From assembly GCF_933208505.1 (NCBI RefSeq), contig NZ_CAKOEU010000006.1: a stretch of 64,000 bases of DNA; one strand, given 5' to 3'. Below are positions 9,304-17,463 of this stretch, piece by piece. Under the pieces are notes generated by a model. The model did no database searches and was not told where the DNA came from. It worked only from the letters and a program-made list of their open reading frames with translations. The DNA is from Convivina praedatoris (GTDB lineage Bacteria; Bacillota; Bacilli; Lactobacillales; Lactobacillaceae). The translations under genes were made by a program, and so were the position numbers. Within the stretch, counting starts at the first letter, position 1. Each line of letters begins with the position of its first letter.

Positions 9304-10731
9304 ATGTCTTCAAATTATAAACAAGGTTCATATGCAAAGCGTCCCAACCGGAATCAAATTATGGTTAAAGTTGGCCAAAAGTTCCCCCTTACCATTAAAC
9401 GCTTAGGAATAAATGGTGAAGGAATCGGCTATTTCAAGCACAAAATTGTCTTTATTCCTGGAGCTTTGCCTGGTGAAGTCGTGACTGCCAAGGTAACCGA
9501 GGTACAAGAAAAATATCTTCAGGCTCGTGTAGTAACAATTCGTACCGCCAGTCCAGATCGAGTAACCCCTGTTGATGAATTTGCTGATCAAGTCGGTGGT
9601 TTTGAACTTGAGCACCTAGCCTATCCAGCCCAACTCAAATACAAAGAAGATTTAATTCGCCAAGCGCTAGAAAAATTCCAACCCAAGGGCTGGCAAGACT
9701 ATACTATTAAACCAGCCTTGGGTATGGACAATCCCTACCATTATCGTAATAAAGTTCAGTTTCCAGTCCGAAAATATCACGGAGATATTATTGTTGGTAT
9801 GTTCCAGCGTGGTAGTCATGATTTAGTTGATCTTCCCGATGTACAGACCCAAGATCGTTTAACGATGAAAATCGTTCGTCAAGTCGCTAAAATCTTAGAT
9901 GAATTATCCGTTTCAATTTATAACGAAGATAAGAATAAAGGGGTAGTTAAAACAATTGTGGTTCGTTCTTCAGCAACCACTGGACAGGCACAATTAACTC
10001 TCATTACCAATCAAGTTGATTTTCCTGGGTTACCAGCGCTATTAGAAAAAATTCAGACTAGTATGCCAGAAATAAACGGTATTTTCCAGAATGTTAATCC
10101 TGGCCGTCAAAGTTTAATTTGGGGTGAAGAGACCTTTAAACTCTGGGGATCTGATTATTTGGAGGAAGAAATTCTAGGACAAAATTTTGATTTATCCCCA
10201 CGCGCCTTCTTGCAACTAAATTATGAACAGATGTTAGTTGCCTATGAAGAAGCCTTAACTGCCCTACATCCCCAAGCAACTGACCGATTAGTTGACGCTT
10301 ACGCTGGTGTAGGAACCTTAGGCCTTTCGATTGCACGACAGGTCAAGGAAGTGCGCGGCATGGAAATTATTCCAGAAGCCGTTGCAGACGCCAATCACAA
10401 CGCCGAAATAAATGATATTCAAAATGCCAGTTATGAGGCCGGAACGGCTGAACAAATTTTACCTAAATGGCAGGATGAAGGTTGGCTACCAACTGCTTTA
10501 ATTGTTGACCCACCACGCTTAGGCTTAGATATCAGGCTAAAACGTGCTATTTTAAAATCTCAACCTAATAAAATGGTTTACCTATCATGTAATCCCTCTA
10601 CACTCGCTCGCGATTTGGTTGATTTAAGTAAAATTTATCGAGTTGACTATATCCAGCCCATTGATATGTTCCCACAAACACCACGGTGGGAAGGCGTTGT
10701 CAAACTAAGCAAACGTTCAACATCTAATTAA
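9304..10731 (+). CDS. rlmCD: 23S rRNA (uracil-C5)-methyltransferase, RlmD/RlmCD family
   Basis: SAM-dependent RNA m5U methyltransferase. In Gram-positive bacteria RlmCD modifies U747 and U1939 of 23S rRNA. The 475 residues include an N-terminal TRAM domain (about 18-80), the SAM-binding motif DAYAGVGTLGLSIA near 325, the DPPR motif near 400 and the catalytic YLSCNPSTLARDL near 430 with the nucleophilic cysteine. The [4Fe-4S] cysteine cluster of Gram-negative RlmD is not seen. Translation starts at ATG after AAAGGAAAAAT, 21 bp after the membrane gene, so the two are probably cotranscribed. Confidence 0.92.
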   Translation: MSSNYKQGSYAKRPNRNQIMVKVGQKFPLTIKRLGINGEGIGYFKHKIVFIPGALPGEVVTAKVTEVQEKYLQARVVTIRTASPDRVTPVDEFADQVGGFELEHLAYPAQLKYKEDLIRQALEKFQPKGWQDYTIKPALGMDNPYHYRNKVQFPVRKYHGDIIVGMFQRGSHDLVDLPDVQTQDRLTMKIVRQVAKILDELSVSIYNEDKNKGVVKTIVVRSSATTGQAQLTLITNQVDFPGLPALLEKIQTSMPEINGIFQNVNPGRQSLIWGEETFKLWGSDYLEEEILGQNFDLSPRAFLQLNYEQMLVAYEEALTALHPQATDRLVDAYAGVGTLGLSIARQVKEVRGMEIIPEAVADANHNAEINDIQNASYEAGTAEQILPKWQDEGWLPTALIVDPPRLGLDIRLKRAILKSQPNKMVYLSCNPSTLARDLVDLSKIYRVDYIQPIDMFPQTPRWEGVVKLSKRSTSN

Positions 10732-10735
10732 ACCA

Positions 10736-10772
10736 AAAAGGTCCCTCTAACGTTTATTAGAGGGGCCTTTTT
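10736..10772 (+). terminator. Terminator of rlmCD
   Basis: Stem AAGGTCCCTCTAA / TTAGAGGGGCCTT with a 6-base loop, followed by T6. It may also act in reverse for essC. Confidence 0.9.
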
Positions 10773-10779
10773 TATATAG

Positions 10780-13700
10780 TTAAGTTGCTAATTTAATCCG
10801 TTGAACCTGGCGATGATTGATATAGTACATTTCATCATCGGCCAATTGAGTTAACTGGCCACTAAATGGTACAGATAGATAATTCTGATTAGACAGAACA
10901 CCACCGTATAGGCCGACTGTAAAATTATTTTTCACCAACCTGCTAATAGGGTCATAGTTTGTGTTTAAATAAGTACTATTAACCATTAAGAGGAGATGAA
11001 TTCCGAATTTTTTACCTTGTTGGAAAAGTAATTCTAATTGCTTAACTTGAATTCCTAACTGAATCAGTTCCTGTAAGTCAGTAATATAAATAACCCTGTA
11101 ATAGTCAAAGTCATTTTTAACTAAACCTTGTTTTACGATTGCAATCAAATCTTGAATTTTAGCCACTATCCTCTGTCGAGCAATCCGTTGCTTTAAAGAG
11201 CAATCACGTAGCTCATCATTCACATCTAAAACAAGCCCTTGCCAGTTCTTAGGAAGACTAGTTAATGTTTGTAAAATGATTTGATGTAAGCTATCGCGCT
11301 GAAGTAGTCCATCATAAATTAATGAATACACCCCTTCCTGGGTTAAGGATAGTGAACAGATTTTTGCTTCTTCTAATTCTAAGCCAATTGGTAATTGTCC
11401 CTTTTTTAACATTAACTGGATTGCTGATTGTGTCCAAAACTTTTTAAAACTAAGATGTCGAGGGACCATGGGAATAGCTGCTGGAACAGCCCCAGACCAA
11501 GCATGTTCTAGCGATTTAACCATTGCCCGTATCGTCGATAAGCTATCTTTTCCTGTAGCCACCAGTCCCGTTTGAGCAGTCACTACCCGTCCTTTATATT
11601 TCAACTGCAGGCGACCCGGTATATTTTCGACTGGCAAGCGATCACCTCCCAGTAAATGATAGACACTGTGCTCATCATTTAAATAATAAATTAATTTATT
11701 GGAAACTAAACTACTCAGCGCGAGACGTAGGCTATTTTCACGCAAGCCAGTTAACAGGAGATACATACCTAATCGACTACCTGCTTTTAATAATTGGACT
11801 AATCCTTGCTCAAATTCCTGCTCAAAACCAGCACCATGCAAATTGTCATAACCATCAAATACAATCACTTGAATTACTTCGGGCTCTTTGACTTGCTGAC
11901 AGTACTGTTGCCAATTAGTTGCCTGATGTTGTTGTAGTAGAGTTTGACGACGATTTAATTCCTGACATAAATAGCGCATAAATTTCAAACATTTTTCAGA
12001 ATTTTCTAAGGAGCAGACATCACGCACATGCGGTAGTGAATTAAAAATATATAGCCCATTGTGACTAAAATCAAATAAATTAAACTGAAGCAGTCGAGGA
12101 TTATTCTGTTGCGCTAAAGTCATAATTAAAGTCTGTAAAAAGGTACTTTTACCAGTACCAACACTCCCCAAGATGATTGTATGTCCGGCTCGTTGTATAT
12201 CAAAATACCAGATAATCTGCTGTTGTTGATCTGGTAAATCAATCCACCCCATCGGAGCCTTTAAATTAAGGTTTTTTTGCCAATTTTGCTCATAATCGAT
12301 ACTATCCAAGTTGATTTTCCGTGGTAAAGGTGGTAACCACGGTTTATCAGGTAGTTGATACCGACTTTGGGTCTGTACTCGCTGAATTTCTCCTAAAATA
12401 GCATGCAATTGGCTACCACTAGCCTTCTTCCACAACTGAGTAGTATTTTTCAAAGGCGGAATTGCTTGATTTTGTCCAAAACGGTTAATCAACCAAATAT
12501 CATCAGCTATTGACATGGGGTTCGATGCCTTGAACGTGTATTTAGCGCCACTCCAAGCTGATTGGAACAATTCATAGCGCTCATTATTTCCAACTTGAAG
12601 ATAAGCTCGACCAGCTTCTACAATATCGGCTGCATCGGGCGTTTTTAATATTTCATTGGAATCGGCCTGATTTTGGACCTTTAAAGCGAGTTTACAATTC
12701 ATATTAGACCAAATTTGTTCGTCCACAATCCCACTAGGCTTTTGAGTCGCTAACACTAAATGAATGCCCAAGGAACGCCCGATACGCGCGACTGAAATTA
12801 ATTTCTGCATAAATTCCGGCTTTTGAGCCTTTAGCTCCGCAAATTCATCTGCTACTAAAAATAAATGAGGTAACGGTTTTTGCGGTGATGCTATTAAAGA
12901 AACTGAATTAGTCCCTTTTTGTTTTGCTCGATAGGACGCCATATAATCATTAATGTTGTTCACATGATACTTTTTAAATAACTTTTGACGCTTATGTAGT
13001 TCAGCCCGAATACTTAATAAAGTCCGGTTTAGAAGCGACCCATCTAAATTGGTAATGCTACCTAGTAAATGAGGACACTCAGCCAACAGATTGGCCAACC
13101 CACCCCCTTTAAAATCAATAGCAATAAAACCAACATCCTCAGGACTAAAATTTACCGCCAACGATAGTAGATAACTTTGCAGTAATTCAGATTTACCCGA
13201 TCCTGTCGTCCCGGCGATTAAGCTATGAGGCCCGTGTTGACTTTCATGCAAATCAAGTTCGAGAACTTGATTAGATCTTCCAAGTCCCAATGGTACCGCT
13301 AAACTCTGACTTGGATTGGCTCTTTGCCAGCGTTGGGCAATGTTTAATTCTTTTACTTGACTTACCCGATAGATATCCAAAAAAGAAACCATTGCTGGTA
13401 AAGACTGCTGCTCTAATTGCGGATGGATTAAATTCGCTAAATTCCGAATAAACCGTCGTTGACAAAAACTATTAGTTAGCGATAAGGCCGCAAAGGACTG
13501 CTGATAAGCATCCCCCTTCGTCAGCATTTCGCCTACCAGAGTATTGTTGTAGGTTAGAACAGTATCAAGTTCAGATGGTAACTGTCCCTTGTTGCCTTGT
13601 ACCCAAACAATGCTGATGCTTAAGGAGCTTAAATCCGACAATAATAATGGATAAATTGGATGCTGTAATAGCCATTTGTCTTCCAAAACCACTAATAAAT

Positions 13701-15222
13701 AATGAATAGCAAACTTGACTTTATTTCCACTAGTTGCTTGAACCCGCGCTCGCCTTTGGTTTAATAGTTGGTGAAAAGTAGTTAAAACCAAATACTGGCT
13801 CTGCTCATCATAAACAAATCCACGTAAGTCTATTTCTGACAAATCGAGTTGTTTTAACCAGCGCAATGGCCACCAGAATTTTTGATCTTCCGAAGGTAGT
13901 AAAACTAAAAATTGAACATGTTGATAACTATGAAAAAAAGCAAGTTGTAGTAACCAATTTTTAACAATTAAACGAGCAATTGCATACTCAGCCACTAAAC
14001 CGACATTGGTTTGCAAATTTAATGTTATGGGTGCCTGGAATAGATGTTGCTGAGGTTTCAACACCGCTTGCCGTATCTTTACCCAAATACCGGTTGTTTT
14101 CAACTCATCATCTTGATATTGAAAGCGATACTGGCTGGTAATTCTTCCCGTACCCACTCGAATTTTTAAAAAATCATCCTTATTTGGTACCCGTTCATAA
14201 ATACGACTATCGTAAGTGTCAGCCATAGTCATTAGCTGCTTCAAATCCGGATAGCAATCAGCCAGGCGCCGGCTTTCCTGACGCTGTAAATAGCTTAACC
14301 GAGCACACTGACGATACAAATATTGCCAGTAATTTTTTTCATCAGCTTGTTGTCGGCGCTTTTGTTGACGTTTATTTTTAAAATATTCCGTCAAGCTCAG
14401 GCCAATCGTCACCACAGCCATGATAATCATGGTTATCATCATAACAGGGTTCTGGTGTGATACAAGTACCAACACCCCACTCGCTAAAAGCATCCCCAGC
14501 ACTGGAATAATGGTTCGCCACAATCCAGTATTAGATTCAGCTGTCATTTGTTGGGGCGTCTTTAACTCAATATCATCACTACTCGGCGGGGCTAATACAA
14601 AACGGGAACTAGGATAATGATACGGAAAATCCTTTGGTGACCACTGCATTCCTTGTTGAGGAATTAAACATTTAGAATCATAACGACAACAACCACACAC
14701 TACCATTATCTGCCAGTATGGTCCTTCATTGATGATTAAGAGCCCATTACAAAAAAGCGTATTTCCCGGCTCAAAGTCGATTTCATCGCCACCAACTGAT
14801 ATGGCCGACCCATTTAAATAAATCTGTTTATTCGCTGCTATTTCAGGAATTTGTAAGTGATAAGTGCCCACTTTTATAGCTGGCTTAACATAAACAATCT
14901 GATTAAAAAACTCATTAGTACCTACTAGGTGGCCTGGCACATTTTTCCCACTGATGAGTAGTCGTTGATTAGACGGTTGCACAAAGGATAATATCATTTG
15001 TTCATTAGCCACTAACACTACTAAATAACTAGTCGATAAGGAAATAACTTGTCCTAATTCAATCGGTCCGTCTTCATTTAGTTGGACTTGCCCCTGTTTC
15101 AGCCAAATTCGCTGGCCATTGGGTAATTTTTCTTCCCATTGTGCTACTGATAGCTCCCCTTGCCAAAAAACAGTATCCCAATAGTAAATTTTAAAAAGGC
15201 TAACTGTTTTTTGCACGACCAT
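10780..15222 (-). CDS. essC: Type VII secretion ATPase EssC (FtsK/SpoIIIE family)
   Basis: Membrane-anchored motor of the type VIIb secretion system. It powers export of EsxA-like substrates. The ~1480-residue length matches EssC of staphylococci. The N-terminal ~200 residues form tandem FHA-like domains. Two membrane helices lie near residues 241-276. Three FtsK-like ATPase domains follow: D1 is degenerate or absent, one has Walker A GTTGSGKSEL near 672 and Walker B LFLVADEFAE, and one has GSVGTGKST near 1020. The last is degenerate. I chose ATG 15222 (GGGAG upstream) over ATG 15252. The start overlaps essB by 23 bp, so the two are coupled. Confidence 0.95.
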   Translation of the reverse strand: MVVQKTVSLFKIYYWDTVFWQGELSVAQWEEKLPNGQRIWLKQGQVQLNEDGPIELGQVISLSTSYLVVLVANEQMILSFVQPSNQRLLISGKNVPGHLVGTNEFFNQIVYVKPAIKVGTYHLQIPEIAANKQIYLNGSAISVGGDEIDFEPGNTLFCNGLLIINEGPYWQIMVVCGCCRYDSKCLIPQQGMQWSPKDFPYHYPSSRFVLAPPSSDDIELKTPQQMTAESNTGLWRTIIPVLGMLLASGVLVLVSHQNPVMMITMIIMAVVTIGLSLTEYFKNKRQQKRRQQADEKNYWQYLYRQCARLSYLQRQESRRLADCYPDLKQLMTMADTYDSRIYERVPNKDDFLKIRVGTGRITSQYRFQYQDDELKTTGIWVKIRQAVLKPQQHLFQAPITLNLQTNVGLVAEYAIARLIVKNWLLQLAFFHSYQHVQFLVLLPSEDQKFWWPLRWLKQLDLSEIDLRGFVYDEQSQYLVLTTFHQLLNQRRARVQATSGNKVKFAIHYLLVVLEDKWLLQHPIYPLLLSDLSSLSISIVWVQGNKGQLPSELDTVLTYNNTLVGEMLTKGDAYQQSFAALSLTNSFCQRRFIRNLANLIHPQLEQQSLPAMVSFLDIYRVSQVKELNIAQRWQRANPSQSLAVPLGLGRSNQVLELDLHESQHGPHSLIAGTTGSGKSELLQSYLLSLAVNFSPEDVGFIAIDFKGGGLANLLAECPHLLGSITNLDGSLLNRTLLSIRAELHKRQKLFKKYHVNNINDYMASYRAKQKGTNSVSLIASPQKPLPHLFLVADEFAELKAQKPEFMQKLISVARIGRSLGIHLVLATQKPSGIVDEQIWSNMNCKLALKVQNQADSNEILKTPDAADIVEAGRAYLQVGNNERYELFQSAWSGAKYTFKASNPMSIADDIWLINRFGQNQAIPPLKNTTQLWKKASGSQLHAILGEIQRVQTQSRYQLPDKPWLPPLPRKINLDSIDYEQNWQKNLNLKAPMGWIDLPDQQQQIIWYFDIQRAGHTIILGSVGTGKSTFLQTLIMTLAQQNNPRLLQFNLFDFSHNGLYIFNSLPHVRDVCSLENSEKCLKFMRYLCQELNRRQTLLQQHQATNWQQYCQQVKEPEVIQVIVFDGYDNLHGAGFEQEFEQGLVQLLKAGSRLGMYLLLTGLRENSLRLALSSLVSNKLIYYLNDEHSVYHLLGGDRLPVENIPGRLQLKYKGRVVTAQTGLVATGKDSLSTIRAMVKSLEHAWSGAVPAAIPMVPRHLSFKKFWTQSAIQLMLKKGQLPIGLELEEAKICSLSLTQEGVYSLIYDGLLQRDSLHQIILQTLTSLPKNWQGLVLDVNDELRDCSLKQRIARQRIVAKIQDLIAIVKQGLVKNDFDYYRVIYITDLQELIQLGIQVKQLELLFQQGKKFGIHLLLMVNSTYLNTNYDPISRLVKNNFTVGLYGGVLSNQNYLSVPFSGQLTQLADDEMYYINHRQVQRIKLAT

Positions 15223-16384
15223 TTTCTCCCAATTTTTTGTTATATAAATCAATTTCCTTTTGATAAGTATTTAATCGTTTTTCCTTTTCTTCATCGTCTA
15301 GTTCTTCATTGCACTCCGTTTCCCGGACCAATTGCTGATAAGCTCTAACAATCAAATCCTGATTTCCAAGTCCCTTAGCTATAGAAATAGCTCGCTGTGA
15401 TTGAGATCGCCCTAAATAAACCCAATACAATAAATATTGACGTGCTGATCCAGGCATAATATTTTGGCTATTTGACTGACGCTGATCATGATTAACATCT
15501 AAGTTAGCGTAAGCAAAGGCAGTAATATACAACAGTTGATGATCAAAACGCTGCGGGTCATCCTTCCTTAAAGTGGTCACGGTCGTTTGATAGTGTCCTT
15601 GTTGAAACTGGGATTGGGCCCTAATTACTCGCTGGTGAAATAAGCTTTCTTGATAGCCGTATCCTAAAACAGTTAACAACGTAATGACTAAGACCAGTAA
15701 TCCCCCAAGTCCCCATTGATAAAAACGATGCTTAACTTTACTAATCTGTTGATATCGCTGGTTATTTTCTGATATTTGCTCAGCTAAACTATGATTTAAA
15801 TATGTTGATAAGTCTTGTAAATCTTGAGCTTTTTCCAGAGCTAATATTAGTCCCTCCTTAGGCTCATATTCATACCGCAAGAGGCCTGCGTTAGCACTTA
15901 AAAGTTCGTAATCTAAATGGGGCATCATCAAATAAGTGACGAGCGCTCTTACCTGTCTAAATTGGTTATCATTGCTACAGTCGTGCCACTCAATTAAACC
16001 AACAACGCCCCGATGAGCCACTTGTAAATAATTATCCCCCGCCCACAACAAATTATCTGGATGCCAAAAAACTTGGTTTTGCCCTTGTTGATTTAAAGCT
16101 AAAGTTACCAGAGCAATAGCCATTTGTAGACGCTGAAATAGATTTTTTTGAAAAATAATTTGCGATAAAGTCGGCCAATGACAGGGATTATCGTAGGAAA
16201 TCTGGAGCTCAGTGGCGTTTAAAATAACTCTTCCTTTTAAAAAAGTTGTAGAGGCATCCGCTAAAATTTCCTCCAAAAGCGCCATATCAGTCATAGATAA
16301 GGTAACCAATGGTAAGTTAACCTGAAAACCAGTCGTCACTTGGTTAAATTGTATTTTACTGTCCCCATTACTGATTTCAGCCAT
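15200..16384 (-). CDS. essB: Type VII secretion protein EssB (YukC)
   Basis: Core membrane component of T7SSb that bridges EsaB/EssC. The N-terminal ~210 residues form the pseudokinase-like cytosolic domain (for example HPDNLLWAGDNYLQVAHRGVVGL). A single membrane helix (GGLLVLVITLLTVLGYGY) lies at about 221-240, followed by a C-terminal helical extracellular part and an acidic/basic tail. Two starts are possible: ATG 16384, one base after the esaB stop, and TTG 16405 after GGGGAG. I favour the ATG by coupling. The gene runs into essC with a 23-bp overlap. Confidence 0.9.
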   Translation of the reverse strand: MAEISNGDSKIQFNQVTTGFQVNLPLVTLSMTDMALLEEILADASTTFLKGRVILNATELQISYDNPCHWPTLSQIIFQKNLFQRLQMAIALVTLALNQQGQNQVFWHPDNLLWAGDNYLQVAHRGVVGLIEWHDCSNDNQFRQVRALVTYLMMPHLDYELLSANAGLLRYEYEPKEGLILALEKAQDLQDLSTYLNHSLAEQISENNQRYQQISKVKHRFYQWGLGGLLVLVITLLTVLGYGYQESLFHQRVIRAQSQFQQGHYQTTVTTLRKDDPQRFDHQLLYITAFAYANLDVNHDQRQSNSQNIMPGSARQYLLYWVYLGRSQSQRAISIAKGLGNQDLIVRAYQQLVRETECNEELDDEEKEKRLNTYQKEIDLYNKKLGENGRAKNS

Positions 16385-16385
16385 A

Positions 16386-16637
16386 TTAGTTTGCCACCAA
16401 CTCAACTATTAACCGCTCCCCATCGCCAATTGCTAAGGCCGATATTGGCCCTTCAAACGTTTGGCTCCTTTGCCAAAGTCGCAAACGATAGGCCGTTTGA
16501 ATCCCAAACCGTTGTTGTAATAATGGTTTTAAACGTTCATGCAACTGAGCCACCGTAATTTGGCGACTAATTTTTAAATCTAGAGATTGCTCTTGATATA
16601 TTAATTCTAATGCTATCCACTGCTCTTCAACTGTCAT
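16386..16637 (-). CDS. esaB: Ubiquitin-like type VII secretion protein EsaB (YukD)
   Basis: An 83-residue beta-grasp protein of the YukD family, a cytosolic regulator or assembly partner in T7SSb. It shows the ISRQITVAQLHERLKPLLQ helix-strand region and ends in LVVELVAN-like sequence. The ATG overlaps the TGA of the preceding 56-codon gene (ATGA), and its stop lies one base from essB. The spacing shows one continuous T7SS operon. Confidence 0.9.
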   Translation of the reverse strand: MTVEEQWIALELIYQEQSLDLKISRQITVAQLHERLKPLLQQRFGIQTAYRLRLWQRSQTFEGPISALAIGDGERLIVELVAN

Positions 16638-16804
16638 CGCTCATAACCCAGTGACCCTAAAAATCCCCAACCCCCTTTAGGCCATAATCCTTTCAACACT
16701 CTCCATATCGGTCCCCAAGTCAGTGATTGACTGCTAGTTACTTGTTGATAAGTCAATAAAAAATCCAGCAGTATCCCAGCTATTGCCCTTATTTTTTCTC
16801 GCAT
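16634..16804 (-). CDS. Hidden 56-codon gene inside the T7SS operon
   Basis: The frame starts MREKIRAIAGILLDFLLTYQ, has a hydrophobic N-terminal helix and then a Trp/Gly-rich tail (TWGPIW, GLWPKGGWGFLGSLGYER). AGAGGA is correctly placed upstream of the ATG at 16804, and the TGA overlaps the esaB ATG, which argues that it is translated. It occupies the slot between esxA and esaB. I do not recognise it. It is far shorter than EssA, the only small membrane subunit known for this system. It may be a substitute, a chaperone-like peptide or a remnant. Confidence 0.65.
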   Translation of the reverse strand: MREKIRAIAGILLDFLLTYQQVTSSQSLTWGPIWRVLKGLWPKGGWGFLGSLGYER

Positions 16805-16827
16805 AAACACGTTCCTCTTCCATAGTT

Positions 16828-16858
16828 AAAATAAAAAACGATAGCATACCGCTATCGT
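16828..16858 (-). terminator. Terminator/attenuator between esxA and the rest of the T7SS operon
   Basis: Perfect 8-bp stem ACGATAGC/GCTATCGT with loop GGTAT and a following T-rich tract, on the minus strand. It should leave esxA transcripts in excess over the membrane-machine genes, matching the higher demand for a secreted substrate. Confidence 0.85.
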
Positions 16859-16882
16859 CTGGCATTTAATTGAGTTTGCTAA

Positions 16883-17185
16883 TTATTGCAAGCCAAAACG
16901 TTGCGCATCTTCTTGATCACGCTGCTCCACCGTGGTTGCATATTGCTTCAATTGGTTATTAATTGAAACCAGCAGCTCATTAAATTGATTTACTTGGCCT
17001 TTTAACTGATTATATTGCTCCAAATAGGCCCGAAAAGCGGCACCATTCCACTCTTGTTCAATGGCGCCATTAGTTTGTTCCACCTGGTTAATCGCATCTT
17101 GAACCATATCACGGGCAGTGATATAAGTTTGTGCTTGGGTCTGTAATTCTTCGGGGGTAACGGAAATTCTTCCAGCCATATTCAT
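16883..17185 (-). CDS. esxA: WXG100-family secreted protein EsxA
   Basis: A 98-100-residue helical-hairpin substrate and structural partner of T7SSb, probably a dimer. The defining W-x-G turn is present as EWNGAAF in mid-protein, flanked by two amphipathic helices. The C-terminal tail TTVEQRDQEDAQRFGLQ fits the secretion-signal region. ATG 17185 lies close to GGAG, and a second ATG at 17179 is equally possible. It heads the operon, followed by a terminator-like hairpin. Confidence 0.95.
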   Translation of the reverse strand: MNMAGRISVTPEELQTQAQTYITARDMVQDAINQVEQTNGAIEQEWNGAAFRAYLEQYNQLKGQVNQFNELLVSINNQLKQYATTVEQRDQEDAQRFGLQ

Positions 17186-17383
17186 TGTTCTCCATTCTGA
17201 TTGTCTTATTCAATTCACTACTACACTACTGCCGATGTTGAGTTAGTAAGCCAATGTGTCCCTCTTCAAAAAATGACCTTCCTGTCTCCATCAACAACAC
17301 AACAATTTATAAGAAAACATCAAATACTAGTCGACGTCCTCAAAATGATTGTACGAACTGGCTTTAAAATTTTTATATCAAAT

Positions 17384-17414
17384 AAAAACACCAGCTAGTT
17401 TTACCTAACTGGTG
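17384..17414 (-). terminator. Terminator of adhE
   Basis: Minus-strand stem CACCAGTTAG/CTAGCTGGTG (10 bp, one G-U pair) with loop GTAAAA, then TTTTTA. The remaining 17186-17383 stretch is the esxA upstream region. I see no convincing gene in it. Confidence 0.85.
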
Positions 17415-17463
17415 CTTAAATTCTACTTATTATCTTTTAATTATTTTAGTAATCGTCACTTAA

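Noticed and set aside
17201..17398. Plus-strand 65-codon open frame upstream of esxA
   Set aside because: No ribosome site, it overlaps the esxA upstream region and adhE terminator, and composition is not protein-like.
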